Part shown: positions 15,001 through 28,700 of the stretch, piece by piece
How positions within the stretch are numbered: position 1 is the stretch's first letter
How the letters are laid out: each line of letters begins with the position of its first letter
NCBI RefSeq assembly: GCF_036370855.1
Contig: NC_088100.1
Coordinates: forward strand, 36,592,563 to 36,656,562
Length of the DNA stretch: 64,000 bases
Source: Dromaius novaehollandiae
Lineage: Eukaryota > Chordata > Aves > Casuariiformes > Dromaiidae
Direction: 5' to 3'
Notes under the pieces: model-generated
Told to the model about the DNA's origin: nothing
Database searches by the model: none
The model's input: the letters and a program-made list of their open reading frames with translations, nothing else
Program-made: the position numbers and the translations under genes

Positions 15001-18000
15001 CACTCCTTCTCATACCTATTCTTACACCTCACATTCCCACCATCTGCAGCTTTGTCTTCTAATGTGTATTTTTTAAACAAGCATCTGTCATTGGCTTAAC
15101 ATGAATCTTATAGTTGTTTACAATATTCATTATTTCAGATCAGTAGACATTGCTGACAATGGTCTTAAGTCATTAAGAAGACCCACAAGAAAACCAGAGT
15201 TATACCCTGTTGCAATTCATTTAAAACATGAGATGCCTTGATGTCAGCCAAATAAACATGTATAGCAATCTCCTGTCAAAGTTACGCTAATTTAAAACAT
15301 TTCAGGATTATTAGACTGAAAAAAAAAATGATTAAGGTCATCCAAAGAGTGACTGGCCCAGATTTAAAGTTGTCAGTCTTTACTTTTTCCTTTGTTTTTC
15401 CTTGCCTTTTCCTTTTTTGCTTTTCCTTCCTTTACCTTCTTCCTTGCTATTATGTAATAGCAAAATCTCATCTAAGTTGACAGGTTGGGAATGAAAAACT
15501 GAAAAAAGGAAATCTTCAGTCAGTATATAATCAATGTATGGATTGCCTTGATGCAGGAGATTCCTGATCAAATTATAGGGCCAAGTCTCATGACTGTCTG
15601 GGTGATTTTATGACAAATAACAACATGCGTTATATCACATACACAATTAATTTTAGGCTTCAATTACATTATGACTTGTACTGTTGAAAAAGAACCTATT
15701 TTTTGTCCATGTCATGGTGTTGTGAAACTACGATACATTCAGTATGGTTAAATAAACAAATAACATGTAAGGGAAAGAGTATTTTTTAATTAAAAAAAAA
15801 TAGTTTCTAACCCAAGCTTAGAAGGACAATTTTTAAGTACTGATTTTTAAGATGCCTGTGTTCCACTGTGTAACTTCAATTACATTAACAGAAATGTGAA
15901 TGAGCAGACAAATTCCAGGAACTGGACTGATAAAAGCTGCTCTGGGGAAAAAAACAGCCTCACGTCCACCCAGTTAGAATTTAAAGATTGTGGCTAAGTC
16001 AGGCCATACCCATGAGCAAAGAATAGGGTCTGAGTTCCAGAATGAAGTCCACTTGTGATAAAAATTGCTTTTTTTTGCATTTCAAAGATGGGACACAGGT
16101 TTCTGCAATCAGTCGTGAGGGAAGGAAGTCAAAAAGAGGGTGCATGGGGAAAACTCATCTGAAATTAAGGAACTATGCTCACGGAAAGAAGGGAGACTAT
16201 GTCTCTTAAAACAGTGTCTTCTGGTTACTGATGCTTATAATTAAGTGTTGAGTCAGTGCATTACTGAAAACTCCTGTCAAAAAGGATATAAGCAAACAGC
16301 AGACAGTAAGGACAGCTGAGACATTGGGAAGTGGAAAAAAAACCATCTTTGAAGGTTTTTTAGTCTAACATCTATCAAGGACTGCTGATTCTGCCCCGGA
16401 AAAGAATAGACTTGTTAACGTCTAGTCTCTTCTAATCCCTATTTTCTATGAATCTATGTGGCATAATAGCTTTTTTAAACAATGTGTGTAATTAATAAAT
16501 AACTATCTGACCAAGAACAGCAAGAGGCTCTCCATAAGTAATCTTTCCATCAAGATTATATATTTTTCTAAAAGTTCAGACAGCACGCTTTTAAATTTAT
16601 AAAAGCTGTATGGCTTCTTATGGAAGTCAGGACACAGGGATTTCTTTTAACCATAAAATTCAGGATTCTGTAATTCTCCCCAGTTGTACAGTTGCCTTTA
16701 CAAAGTTCATATAACATGCTTCTACTGAAGATGCAATTGCTATAACTAACAGGTTCCATGATGATCGAATTACAGGGGTATGTTGCATTGTTAAAGGAGG
16801 AAAATTTCTGGGCAGTTAACATTAAGATGTTTTATATATGAGAAGTATACGTGTGTATTCATTCACTGTCATCATGTACTTCTAAGAAAATACAAAATTA
16901 TAGGCTGGAGAAAATGCATATTACTTCCTTCATAACTCATGAAAGCTCAGCTGACATTTTAAATAATGAACTGAGATTTAGTATTAAAATTGCTAAGCTA
17001 GCGTAAATTTTAATTAACTGTTGCTTATAGTATTTTAAATTACTTTTCAATTAATATTATCAGATCCTGCAGATTTGCTATTTTTTAAGTTGTCAATTTA
17101 TTTAAATATTACTTTGTTTGACACATCGATTTTTGGCAAAGATTTATTACTTACCAAGAATAATTCCAGATCATTTCCTCATCAATGCAATAGTAAGAAC
17201 CACTTCAAGCAGTCATTTAGGCTTCCTGCAATGTTCATATCCTCAAACTGGGACTATGATTTTTTTTCACTTTTCGGTGCCACTGAAAACAGAACATGAG
17301 GTATTTCAGAGAAATTAGATTTAAACCTAATTTCTACTGGTCTTAGTTTAACTTTCTCTCTTACAGCCATCTACATTATTAACATCAATATGCTGCATGA
17401 TTTAGGGCTTCATTCTGTTGCGACTAAAGAGAGCCATAGACTTTTAATTGATTTCAGCAGCAGCTGTATGAAGTTCTTTACCGGTTTTACAGCAACTGTC
17501 AATAGTGATCTATTATGATGGTTTTTGTACTGTGGGCTCTTGACTAGTAGACTAAAATAAATCTATCAGCTCATTTCATCGATAGCTACAATCAGAGAAC
17601 AGGTAACAATTTCATTGTTCACACTGCATGCTAAATTTGAATTAGAAAACAGAGTAGAGAAAACTCCATTTTTATTAAGAGGACAAATTAAAAACTAGAA
17701 AAGGTCAGATCACATCAGAGCCCAGCCTGAGCAGAAGCCAGTGGTTTTGTAGGGGTTCTCTCTAAAATCACTTTATCCTGTCAAATCACTATTCAAAGGA
17801 AAGCCTAGAAAGGAAAAAAATGACAAATGTCTTTTCTGAATCTGAGGGATGTTTAACTGTTTAAAGGAAGGCAAAAATCTGAATAGTCTATTTTTGCTTT
17901 CCAGCAATACTGTGACTTCCCATATGTGGACAACATGTTCCTCTGGTAAGAGAGGTGTTTTCTAGCAGATGACATCTACAGTGGAGACAGAATAACTTAA

Positions 18001-20950
18001 CCATTTTTGACCAATCTCCCTAGTTACAGGAATTATTTACAGCCCTTGGAAATGTGAAAGTGAAGGCTCAGAATGGGAAGAAGACTGGAGACATTTCTCT
18101 TTCTCTATAGAAGTCTGAGGGGCGATAAAGGGAAAACCTTGATTTTGCTTTAACATTCTCATCAACTTCACCTCTTGTGAGCCCTAGTAATTTCCCCTCA
18201 AGTCTCAGCTTGTCTGTCAGTGTTTCTCAGGAGTCTTTCCACAGGGAAAGAAAAGTTTTCTACATGCTGAAGTCTCCTGAGGAAACACATCCTCAACATA
18301 GAATTTTAGGTTCACAGAAATCATGTAAGTTCTATGCTGGCTGGAGCCAGTGCTCCAGTTTATCCAACAAATTTTGATCCTGGAAATAAAATACCAGCCA
18401 CGGCAGGGCCACTAACTTTGTTTCTCTTTCTTCCATGCATGTTTCTTCTTAGAAGACAAAAAATGCTGGAGAAAAAGTTTTGAACTCTTTGGTGATCTTT
18501 ATTAAGTTAAGAATTCAGTGATTTGGGAGAATTCTGACAAATTCATTTTAAATCTTGTAAAATTTTCTTCATTCTCAGACCTAACATTCTAAATTTTGAG
18601 TCAGACATGGTTTTGAAAGGATAACAAATCAAGGCTTATAATGGAGTGATCGCCAATGCCATATAAGAAGTGAGTGACCAACTCTGCATATAAACATGGT
18701 AGGGAATAACCAAGATAACATAGATATGAAATGCTGTTGTAATGCACTAATTCAGCATCTGAGGACAGATGACAGAAAGACTTGAGTCAACATGGTTACA
18801 GGAAGCTGTCCTTTCACAAAGACAATTTTCAAAAAATATCTGAAAACAGCTTTAACAGACTCCTTTTCCACACACATTCCAAACCTCAAAAAATCTTACA
18901 ATTCTCTACCTAACAAACCAAGCTCCATTACTAAAAGTCCTAGGCAATGCAGCACCTCCCTACTAACCTACAGAAATACATTCAGACATAAACCATTTGT
19001 TTCCTAAGGAAAAGGTAAATTCCAAGCACAACTTTGCACATTCTTCATCCCACCATAATCTGCAGTTAATTCTCTATTTTATGGCTTAATCATAAATTAG
19101 CAGATTGATATTCTCAATTATGTTGGCTTTTCAGACATTACAAAAACTGTATAATCCATCATTTTCAAAAATAATTTCTATTTGAAGTCAGAAAAAGCCT
19201 ATTATCTACAGATTCAGCTTTATATTCAAATTCTGAGTGACAGCTTCTCAACATACTGGTGCTTTGCAAAGTACCCTTAAAAATACTGCAAAGTAAATAT
19301 GTTTATGTTAGTACATTAACCTTAGTGTACGATGTTCTTACAGTGCATGTTAACTACTCAATAATACTTGTACTGTGTTTCAGAGAAACATATTTTTCCA
19401 TAGATTAATTTGCATATAATGTAATTTCATATCTGGCCTTGAAAAATGTCTTCTAGAACACATCCAAATAAGCTCTTTAATTATGATACCTTTTTGCAGT
19501 ATTTCTAGTAGATACACTATATTCCCAGAAAGTTAAACATCATATAGCATATAATTTTGATATGCATAAAATATGTGGCATTTCATTGCACATCTGCATA
19601 TATGCACGTAACTACTCCAACAGATTTGGTTGATACAAGTTGTATGCCATAAAAAGGCAAATTTAGAAGGAAATCAGTTTTTATCAACAGTTAAATCAGA
19701 ATAGTGCTCACCACATAAAAACAACCTGGAGGGTATGCAACTTGGCTTAATTAGGTTATCCAACATTTTACTGATGATTTCTTGATGACTAGCATTCAAT
19801 ATTTAGAGTGTGTCTATTTATACTGCTATGTATTTGAGTAAGTAAATTCACTACAACATCTCAGCTAAATGAAAAAAAGTTCTGTTTTGACAGACTGCTT
19901 TCAAAATCATTTTTAACTCCCTATTTAACAGAAGATTTTATTTCTGAGGAATATGCATTTCTAACTTCCTCTGTACTAATTTTCATTTTACAATATATTT
20001 CCCTTCTTGAAGTCAACACTGTCTAGAACTTACTTAAGTAAGTGACCAGACATCACTACTTACGGATTCTATTGCAAGCTTCTTCCTTGTCTTGTCATGT
20101 AACTTTGATCCAAAAGTCAGTTACACTCAAAATGCTGATGTCTCCACTTTCGATTTTTCATGCTGAGAAACATGGAGCGTCATCTCTAATGAACACCTAA
20201 CAGATACAATCTATCTCATCCGAAGTTTTAAGTGTTCAGCAAATCTGGAGAGAAAAACAGATTCAAAGTTATACTGGGCAGAAAACTCAAAATATCATGA
20301 GGCACGCAAAACTTATTAACATCACTTAAAGCAGATGTGGTATTAATGGTGGGAAAGAAAGTTTATACAGAATCTGTCTAATGACAAGACATGGAGCACA
20401 CACTAAGCAGAGTTAATGAGGGAAAAAAGAGAGGACTTTGGTTGCCTTAACATTTCTCTTTCCCACCACCTCCAAAAAATCTGCATCTGACTTGTAAAAG
20501 CCAATCTTGATGTCTCTGCATATCATAAGTATAGCAATATTTATCTGTGTCATATTAGGCAGACTTTTTAATCTTTGCAATGTGTATTCTGAAGGTTGTA
20601 AGACCCTATATAAACATAAAATATTGTCAGAGTTTTCCATCTCTTTCCCAAATTCATTCAGGACCAATCAAAACAGTGAACAGCAATGATGTATCCAGAT
20701 TCCCCCCCCAGACATGCCAGTACAAAAGAGACCAGACATACAGACCAATGCTAGCTAGACACAGATATGAAACTTTGGTTTTAGCTCATTAAAATAATTT
20801 AATTTGAGAATTCTCCACAGTCAGAATTTTAACAAATATTTTTATTTTTTCACAACTACATTATATGAACATAAGCCAAGATATGGAAAACCTACGCAAA
20901 ATGAAGGCTGTAAAGTTAAACTATACATTCTGTTCCAGGCGTTTAGTGAT
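1..20950. other. Non-coding flank without a supportable gene
   Basis: About 21 kb of AT-rich sequence upstream of IRAK1BP1. Open frames are all short (roughly 110 codons or fewer), scattered over both strands, and show no domain or conserved-looking protein. I could not chain any of them through matching splice sites. There is no CpG island, tRNA or rRNA signature. Textures at about 0.3-1.2 kb and 8.1-8.9 kb look like old interspersed repeats but match no family I can name. Small unrecognised exons or distal enhancers cannot be excluded by eye. Confidence 0.6.
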
Positions 20951-20956
20951 GCTTTT

Positions 20957-21515
20957 TCACAGAATCACAGAGCGGTTGAGCTTGGAAGAGAATTCCGGAG
21001 ATCGTCTAGGCCAACCCCCCTGCTCAAAGCTGGGTTGATGTGCTGACTGCTCTGGGCTGTGTCCAGTGGGGGTCTGAATATCTCCAAGGATGGAGACTCC
21101 ACAGCCTCTCAGGACAACCTGTTCCGCTGCTTGACCACCTTCACAGTAAAAAAGTTTTTTCTTATGTTTAAAAGGAACTTTCTGTGTTTCAGTGTGTGCC
21201 CACTGTGTCTAGCCCTGTACCTAGCACCACTGAGGGGAGTCTGACCTCCTCTTCTTTAGCCCTTCCCATCAGGTATTTAAACCCAATGATCAGATCTCCC
21301 CTGAGCTTTCTCCAGCCTAAGCAGACCCACCTGTCTCAGCTTCTCCTCCTGTGTCAGATGCTCCAGGCCCTTCACTGAATTTGTGGCCCTCCACTGGACT
21401 CGCTCCAGCACCTCCGCGTCTCTCCAGCATTGGGGAGCCCAGGCCTGGACACAGCACCCAGATGAGGCCTGACCGGGCCTGAGGAGAGGGGAGGGAGCAC
21501 CTGAGTGCTGAGCAA
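20957..21515 (-). mobile_element. CR1 LINE, 5'-truncated 3' end
   Basis: The plus strand begins with a CACAGAATCACAGAG-type block at 20958. This is the reverse complement of the short direct repeats that end avian CR1 elements, so the element lies on the minus strand. Text typical of the CR1 3' region follows (about 20985-21130, then 21290-21470). In the minus frame covering about 21290-21470 the translation contains CCVQAWAP, EVLERVQWRAT and KGLEHLTQEEKLRQVGL, characteristic of the C-terminus of the CR1 ORF2 reverse transcriptase. Stops and indels follow and no endonuclease or RT core is present, so it is a dead 5'-truncated copy. The right-hand edge is approximate. It ends about 400 bp before the IRAK1BP1 CpG-island core. 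Confidence 0.9.
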
Positions 21516-21900
21516 AACCGAGTCCCCACCCCTTTCCTAAGAAAAGGGCAGCATCTACCAGGACGTGGCCTGCAGATCTCCAGGCAGCCAACTCACATGC
21601 TGCAATGCCCCACAGTGGCAAAGGGGCAGCGCCAGCACGGGACTGCTGGGGCAGGCTAGTTTGTTACAGGGCCAGCCTGCGCCCTGCCTGTCATGGCACA
21701 GGGAAACCCGGGCCTCCTTCCACACACAGCAACAGCAACACCCCTTTCCCTAGTGCTCCTCCCCAGGCTCTATCTCTTAGGTTGCGCCAGGAACTAATAC
21801 GCTGGAAAAATACGATAATATGCGGAAAAGATATTAGAAACAGGTCAGCTCTTCCTCTGAGGATAGGGCCGCCCCTCTCAGGCCTCCCCAACGACTCCCT
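21516..21900. other. GC-rich spacer between CR1 and promoter
   Basis: Moderately GC-rich sequence between the CR1 copy and the CpG island. Short open frames occur on both strands without a recognisable product. It contains several CACAGCAACAGCAACA-like short repeats near 21725. I see no convincing exon. Confidence 0.4.
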
Positions 21901-21935
21901 GCCCGCTTCAACGACCGAGGACGTCCTGCCTCGGC

Positions 21936-22115
21936 AGCTGTCATGGCGAGCTCCCTGAAGCGCGCGGCAGGAGCACTTCCGCCTCAGTAACTGTCATGGC
22001 GGAGCTCTCTGGAGCAGGCGGCAGGAGCACTTCCGCCCCGGTAGCTGTCATGGCGGAAAGGCACCTCGCTCCAGAGCCCGCGTGGAGATGGCGCCGAGGC
22101 GGCTGTCATGGCAAC
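21936..22115 (+). repeat. Promoter tandem repeat, ~54-bp unit
   Basis: Three to four imperfect tandem copies of a unit of about 54 bp. Each has an ATGGC box, and the first two full units share a 20-base block with ACTTCCGCC (starts 21964 and 22018). Spacing between ATGGC boxes is 53, 54 and 58 bp. The last copy is diverged, and an older degenerate half copy may lie at 21915-21945 (GACGTCCTGCCTC in place of GCACTTCCGCCTC). Confidence 0.8.
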
Positions 22116-22197
22116 GTGACGGGTCACGTGGTCGGCTCCCAGGGTGCAGCGGGCGCGCTGGCGTTGGTTGCCATGGTGCCGGGCGGGGCCCGGCGGG

Positions 22198-22449
22198 ATG
22201 GCGCTGCCCGTGCCACCTCCCGCGCGCGTGTTGGCCGAGCTGGGCCCGGCGCCGGCGGCCCCGGCCGCGGAGCGCAGCGGCCCGCGGGAGGTGCACGTGA
22301 GCGGCAGCGCGGAGCTGAGCGCGGGCCCGGACCGGGCGCGGGTGTGCGTGCGGCTGAGCAGCCGGAAGGCGGCGGCGGCGGCGGCGCGGGGCAGCGTGGC
22401 GCGGCGGCTGGCCTACATCGCGCAGAGCGCCCGGCAGCGCGGCGTCCTG
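22198..22449 (+). CDS. IRAK1BP1: IRAK1BP1 coding exon 1
   Basis: 84 codons, phase 0 at its end, donor CTG|gtgaga. Very GC-rich, with a run of alanine codons from GCGGCGGCG repeats (about residues 58-63). It encodes the variable N-terminus and the beginning of the SIMPL domain (VHVSGSAELSAGPD). The ATG at 22198 is chosen because the following residues match the mammalian N-terminus. Upstream ATGs at 21995, 22049 and 22173 lie in another frame. Confidence 0.95.
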
Positions 22450-22735
22450 GTGAGAGCCCGCCCCTGCCCGCCGCCGGGTCTGCAGCCGGCCTGGGGCGCT
22501 TGGGAAACGACACGTTCGGGGGGGAAAGAAAAAAAAAAGCAGTTATTTTCTCACCATAAGTTATTTAGCCGTGGGAAGCCGTTTTGTGGCAGCATAGTCG
22601 CTGCCCGCGCGGCTTTGCTCACACTGTAAAAGCTCCGTGATGGTGATTTTTCCCCTGGTGACGCTGCTCATGGCGTGTTTGGATTTTATAAAAGCAGCTC
22701 CAGGTGCTGTCCCGCACCTAGGACTCTTGAAACAG

Positions 22736-22769
<34 letters not shown>

Positions 22770-25700
22770 TTGATGGAATAAGTGGTCGCTTTTGAAAGCC
22801 TTCGCTACTGAAGACTCCAGGAAATTTGTGCCTTTTCAGTGTGTTCGCAGCTGAGCTGGGGTAAAGGGAGATGACCGAGTTTGCTGTTAATGCCAAATTA
22901 TTCAGTGTACTAAAAATGAAAGAATTGCTGAGGGTTTTGTGGTGCTCCCTGATGCTCCGGTGAAATTCATTATTCATAAACACAGAGTAGTTGGAGAGCA
23001 AGCAGTTGTAACTAGCCCCAAACAGTGATGCTTCTCCTTAGTTGTTGCCAGCCCGGAAAGCACATTTGGCACCATCCTGGACAGCTCTCGGGGAGCATCA
23101 TCTCCCTGCCCAGCGATGGCCAGGAGCATACTGGCATGATAGGAATCCCTGAGAAAGGAAAGGAGAACAAGTTATGGATATTTATTATGCACACGCACAT
23201 CTCAGATGCTGCATGCATGGGAGGGTAAGTGCTGACTATAACTTACTGTAAAAAAAAAAAAAGCAAGATTTTCTGGTTTCTTATAGAATTGATGGTGATG
23301 CTGCCTCTTTCTCTGTATTAGCTGAATAATGCATTTGTTCTGGAGTAAGAGTGATCGTAAGGATGGCACTTAACCCCAGAGTTAGGGAAAGGACATACTG
23401 CAGCCGTGGGGCGAGATGTACTGCAGGCCTGGGCAGGGAGAGCGCTGCAGGCTAGGTATGTCAGTGACCCTTCTCCTGTGGGGTTGCTCTAGCACGGCTT
23501 GATGTGTGTCTGTCACGCATCCTTGCCCAGAAAAATGGCAACCAGAAGCAGGATGCCTTTAGAACAGCTTGTTCAGTCAAAAACACTTTTGTGGGGGATT
23601 ATACATTGGCTGCCTTTGGTTTCTATTACACGAATTAATAGGAGCTTAAAGTCTGTTGCGTTTGGGGGAGGAACAGGGGAAGGTGAGTGAACGCAACATG
23701 CATTCCTTTTTATTAGCAGAGAAAATAATAAGCTTTGTACCCATCACTGTAGTGAGTTATCAGACCATGAGCTGTTTTCTTTCTACATGCAATTAAATAA
23801 CTCTTCAAAGTGTGGAGAGATTAGAAAAGATAGCTGCAGATATCTAGCCTACAGTGAATCTGAATAACTGACTTCTGGTTTTGACACAGTGCATTCAACA
23901 TCATTGCAAATAATGCAGAAAAGGCGTAAACAGAATGCTAAATAAATGAGCATACTTTGGAGTGCTGTAAACACTACTGCAGACTAGAAAAAATAATTGC
24001 AAAATGAAGTATGACCCGGACAAATAAATGATTTTATTTAAGTATATGTAGTCAAATTCAGAAAGGTAATGGGAATATGTAAGTGATGGTGTTGTAACCT
24101 AGGTGGAGAGAAGACTATTTTTACGCTGTGAGAGCTGAGCGTTCAGTGTGTTATTATAGTTATAATTTCATGGTAATCTTTTGGCTGGGTTCAGAGACGC
24201 TACATGTTGGAGAATGGAAATGTTAGTTCTTCCTGATTACTACAGAGACTGAAATGCTGCTTAAATTCTGGGTTTCTCAGTGTTACCAGTGTGTTAGCTC
24301 TAGGAAACTCGGAGAAGAACAACAAAAAGTTGTCTTTTTTCAGAGTAGTTCCCAGTGGTATAACTGGTATAATTTTGAGTGCTTTGTTCCATCCCATTTT
24401 AAATCATTCTGCTACTGAAGCATTCATTTGCCTTGTAACTTTTCTACTGACTAACAACTCGCACTGCTGGCAATTTCTTCTTAACTGGATTTCCTAACAT
24501 CACTTCTAGTTAATACCATTCTAAACCACTGTAAAATTAATATCCCTTCATGATGTTCATACAATTCCAGTTGTTGCAAGCTTATCTAAGGCCTCTTTAG
24601 AAATCATCTGGCTAATCTATGTATTTATTTTTTAATTAATCCATAGCAGAAAATTTCCTTAGGGTGTTTTTTTATTGCTATCATAGGAGGTCTGGGAGAT
24701 CAGAGGTGCACAATCTTTGTAGCAGCAGGGGCTTGCATTAGTAGCCTGTCAGAAGCCTGAGGGCTGCACCTAATTTCCATATATATTTACACAGGATTTT
24801 AATCAGAAATAGATGCACACAGTACTATATATTTATAGAGTGCTGTAAGTATGTGCAGCACTTCAGAGCACAGAATCTGCTTTGAGGGCTAGAGGGAAAG
24901 TAAAATCAAGAGGGATACCAATCTCTTAGCCCAGCTGTTCAAAAGTAACATCTTTTCTCTTTCTCCAGAAGCAAATTGATTTAAATTTATAACTTATAGT
25001 TTGTTTCAGCTTGGTGTGGAGATGATACCCATTTTCTTTAACCATTGCAGCTGACAATTGTCATTGGCCACCTTGTTTAAAAGTAACAGTGATATTTGTT
25101 GTACTGGGTAAGCGAGGCTCCAGAATCAGGGTGTTATTTAATAAAACACACACATCAGCTCACAAATTGTATCCATGTGGGCTCTGACTTAGAGGTTCTG
25201 TATACACAGATATGTTCTTAGATATATATATAGTATCCTCCATATTTGGAACATTTTATTCAAGAGTGACAGTTAAGGATTCACATCCAGACAGTCAATG
25301 AGAAAAGGATTTAAAAGTTTTGCTTATCCAGATAGAAAATTTTCTAATTTCAAAATGTTCTTGATTAAGAAGTGTAGAAACCTGCATAAGACATCACCTT
25401 TTTTAGGCTACCACTTATTTTAAGAAATATCCCCAAAGTGTTCCTGCATTAGCAGCATACAAATCTGCTTCCTACCTTTGTTAAAACAACCGTTACATAT
25501 ACTTCCATGATTCCTGCAACGGACATTAAGCATCAGAAACTTCATCACTGTAGATATTTGGTTGTCATTCTGTCCATCTAATGCCAAACAGAACGGACAG
25601 AGTGCAGGAATGAGTGGCTGGGGCATAGATACCATGCCTAGTTAGAGCATGCGCACAGTGTTTAATTGGTAAAGGTGCTCATGATCTTCAAACTATCCAG

Positions 25701-28700
25701 AGATATTTTGATGGATGGACTGCTAGGAGATACAAGCATGCATCAGGTCTTATCAAGTATTTCTTTAGCACTAGAAGAAAAACACTGTGTTCAGGTGGAA
25801 GAAGCTAACTATCTTTTGGCTGTTTCCTTGTCTTTGTATTATTTTGCATAGAGTAAAATTATATTGGATATATCAATGCAAATGTACAAGTACATTTTAA
25901 GAGACATTTCCAAGTGTCTCCAGATTTGTAATCTATAACCACACATAATGGCATAGCCCACATAATACACTACTGTGCATTAGTATACGTTTTCAAATTA
26001 TAAATGTTTTTTCCTTATTGAGACCAGTCTTGTGTTTTATAAAAAGGACACACAATTTTGTGAACTCAGTAGCCAGGAGTGGAACACACAGTTTTACCTT
26101 CAGGTTTTTTTCATACTGTGTTGTCATATAGCTGTCACCTTGAAGCTTTCATTGAATATGTATTTAGGTTTTTTTCCAGTACTCTTTTGGGAAAGAGTAG
26201 TCATTCTTTTAAACAGCAGTGGTTTAATTAGGGTGAGCATGAGGGTTCCATGAAAAAGAAAGTGTTCATAAGTAGCGAGGAACGGAGGACTATATAGGAC
26301 TTTGTCGTGTTGAAATAAAGAAAAAAGGAAGGTGAAGCATAGTTCTGGACTTGATGTTAAAAGGTCAATGGGATATTGACTGACTTTTCATTTTTGTACA
26401 GTACCTAACACAGCACAGCTCTGGTCATAACTTTGGGGCTTACAAATGCTCTTATAAATCAAATAAAATGACCTAATTATTTTTCTGCAGTGGTGATAGT
26501 TTATTTCACTGGTGGTTTAGAAAATACACTTATAAGCAGAGTATAAATGTGATTCTGTTAAGAATAGTGCATGGGGGGGGCAATTGAGGTATCATATAAA
26601 AATAATGTTACATTCATTTAATATTTCTAATGTGATTTTTGTCCCACAGATTTCGCAAATGAAATAAACTATTCCAGAAGTGGATAGTACCTGATACATC
26701 AAAAGTGCAGCTTGTCCTAAGGCACTGTGAAAACTATTTTTTCCCCTGTGGTTATTGCAGCTCCTCAGCCAAAATCAAGTACAATATAAACAGTAGACAT
26801 AAGCAGTAGGGGAGAAGAAAAAAAAAAAAAGGCTTTTTCTTTTGATGTGGTGGAAGCTTTACTTCCAATGTGAAACTGTCATCACCCACCTGTCTTTTCT
26901 GCATCCTTGAGAATAGAACCTGCTCCTGAACAGGGACACGTATCTAATGGAAGATGTATCATAAGAGGGCATGTTGTTATAACTTCAGCAACTATTTCTT
27001 CCATTTATCTTCACTATCACATACAGCTACTGTCAACTCTGGTGGGATAAAAATTAGCTGTGAGGGAAATCTTTAATAGATGGCACAAAATGATTTTTCA
27101 CTTTGATTGCAGAGAGATTGCAATAGTGCCTAGAACCACAAGATGGCACTGTCCTTAAATATACAGCAAGCGTGCTTAAAGGCAAAGCCAGAGAAAGCTT
27201 TAGCAGAAGAGGACTTTAATTTGTCCAGAAAGAGAACTTCTTCAAAGGGATAATGCAATGGGGACAAGGAAAAACAAATGTGCTTTTCGATATTTATTCT
27301 AAAGTTTTATCACATTTTGGTTATTTCTATGAAATATATAAGACTTTTACAAAAAACGCTTTACTGTATGGTTATTTCTGTGAAATATATGAGTTTTAGG
27401 GGAGAAAAAGCTTTCCTGTCAATTATATTGGATTCTGTCATAAATAGTAAGATTTTCCTCCATCTCATAAATTAAATGAACTGTTGGCGCTGAGCACTCT
27501 TCAATGAAGCATAGCCAGCCATGCTGCTGAAGTACCTCAAACCTATGACTGTAAAAGGGGAAATATAGTTACTGGGGGCTAGCTGGCTCCATGCCTTTAC
27601 CAGAGAGACTGTCCAAAAATAAGCACTGTATTTGAGCACTGCCAATCAATCATCAAACTGAAATTTCAGAACTCATTTCTTGTAGGCTGCTGCATGGTGA
27701 TGATTATGGATCTAAACTCCCTACAACGCTTTAGAAGGAAAATAGTCCTAGACAACAGATTATTGTCATTTCTATGAACTTTCTCATGCTGCATGGTAAA
27801 GCTGAAAATTTGAATCCTCTACAGGAAATATTCTGAAATCATCTTTTGAAATAGGTCAATACTGAAAGCAAATATTATGTTTCCCTGTACAATAAATTTA
27901 GTAAGTAAAGCTTTTTCAGTAATTTGAAAGTCTTAGTATCTGCTTCCCTGGGGTTCCTGGGTATTAGATTCAAATATAAATTTGCAATTAAATTGTAAAC
28001 TGCACTTTTTGTTTTGCTGCAGTAATTTTTCAATGAACTGTTCATCCAAAGCATTAACCTGAGAGGGAAGCTGGTGAAAGAAATGTGATGGTTAGACCAT
28101 TAACAAGCCAGTCATATGTTCAGATGCAACCAGAGTTATTCTGTGTCCTAGTTAAATAGTACAGTATCCTATTTGCTAGTCCTCTGTGCATTCATTACAT
28201 TGAATAATACAGTTGCTATTAATGTGAAAGTATCCATGGTGGAATAACCTCTTTTATGGGTTACCATTATGTTAGAATAAAAATGATTTACTCATTGTTG
28301 AAATCACCTACTTGCTGCAAGCTGTTACTCTTGAAATAGCTTAAAATAGGGGGGGCTCTGAAGCACTTTTTCTATACTAACTTTCTGAAAACAATTTAAA
28401 CTTCTAGTTTTGTGAACCAGGTGAATTGACAGTTACACACGGATACACACAACTTCTAGCTAGCAGTGGCTTTCAAGACCCAAGTCTTTTCCTCTTCAAG
28501 TGAATAGCAGCAAAATTGCATTATAGAACTACTGTGTAATTCACTTTAAATAACTTCAAAAGAATCTATCTAGTTTTTAATTGAAGAAACTTGCATAGAA
28601 AAATTACACACTTTTGTTGCTAAATTATAAGTGACAAGCCCAAACTGTCCAACTTTTACAGAATATGATGTACATACATTTCTAATGTATGTTGATTTCT

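Larger units (their letters stand above)
21900..22560 (+). promoter_or_regulatory. IRAK1BP1: CpG-island promoter of IRAK1BP1 with ETS/YY1 array
   Basis: Dense CpG sequence spanning the first coding exon of IRAK1BP1. Upstream of the start codon a ~53-58 bp unit is repeated. CTGTCATGGC occurs at 21938, 21991, 22045 and 22103. GCGGCAGGAGCACTTCCGCC occurs at 21964 and 22018. CATGGCG resembles the YY1 core and CACTTCCG the ETS/GABP core. A CGTGACGGGTCACGTG stretch near 22114 combines CRE-like and E-box-like sequence. There is no obvious TATA box, as usual for CpG-island promoters. Seeing the motifs is direct; their use by factors is inference. Confidence 0.75.

Noticed and set aside
22124-22513. 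Minus-strand 129-codon open frame in the CpG island
   Set aside because: Arg/Pro/Ala-rich translation antisense to IRAK1BP1 exon 1; a GC-composition shadow without family features.
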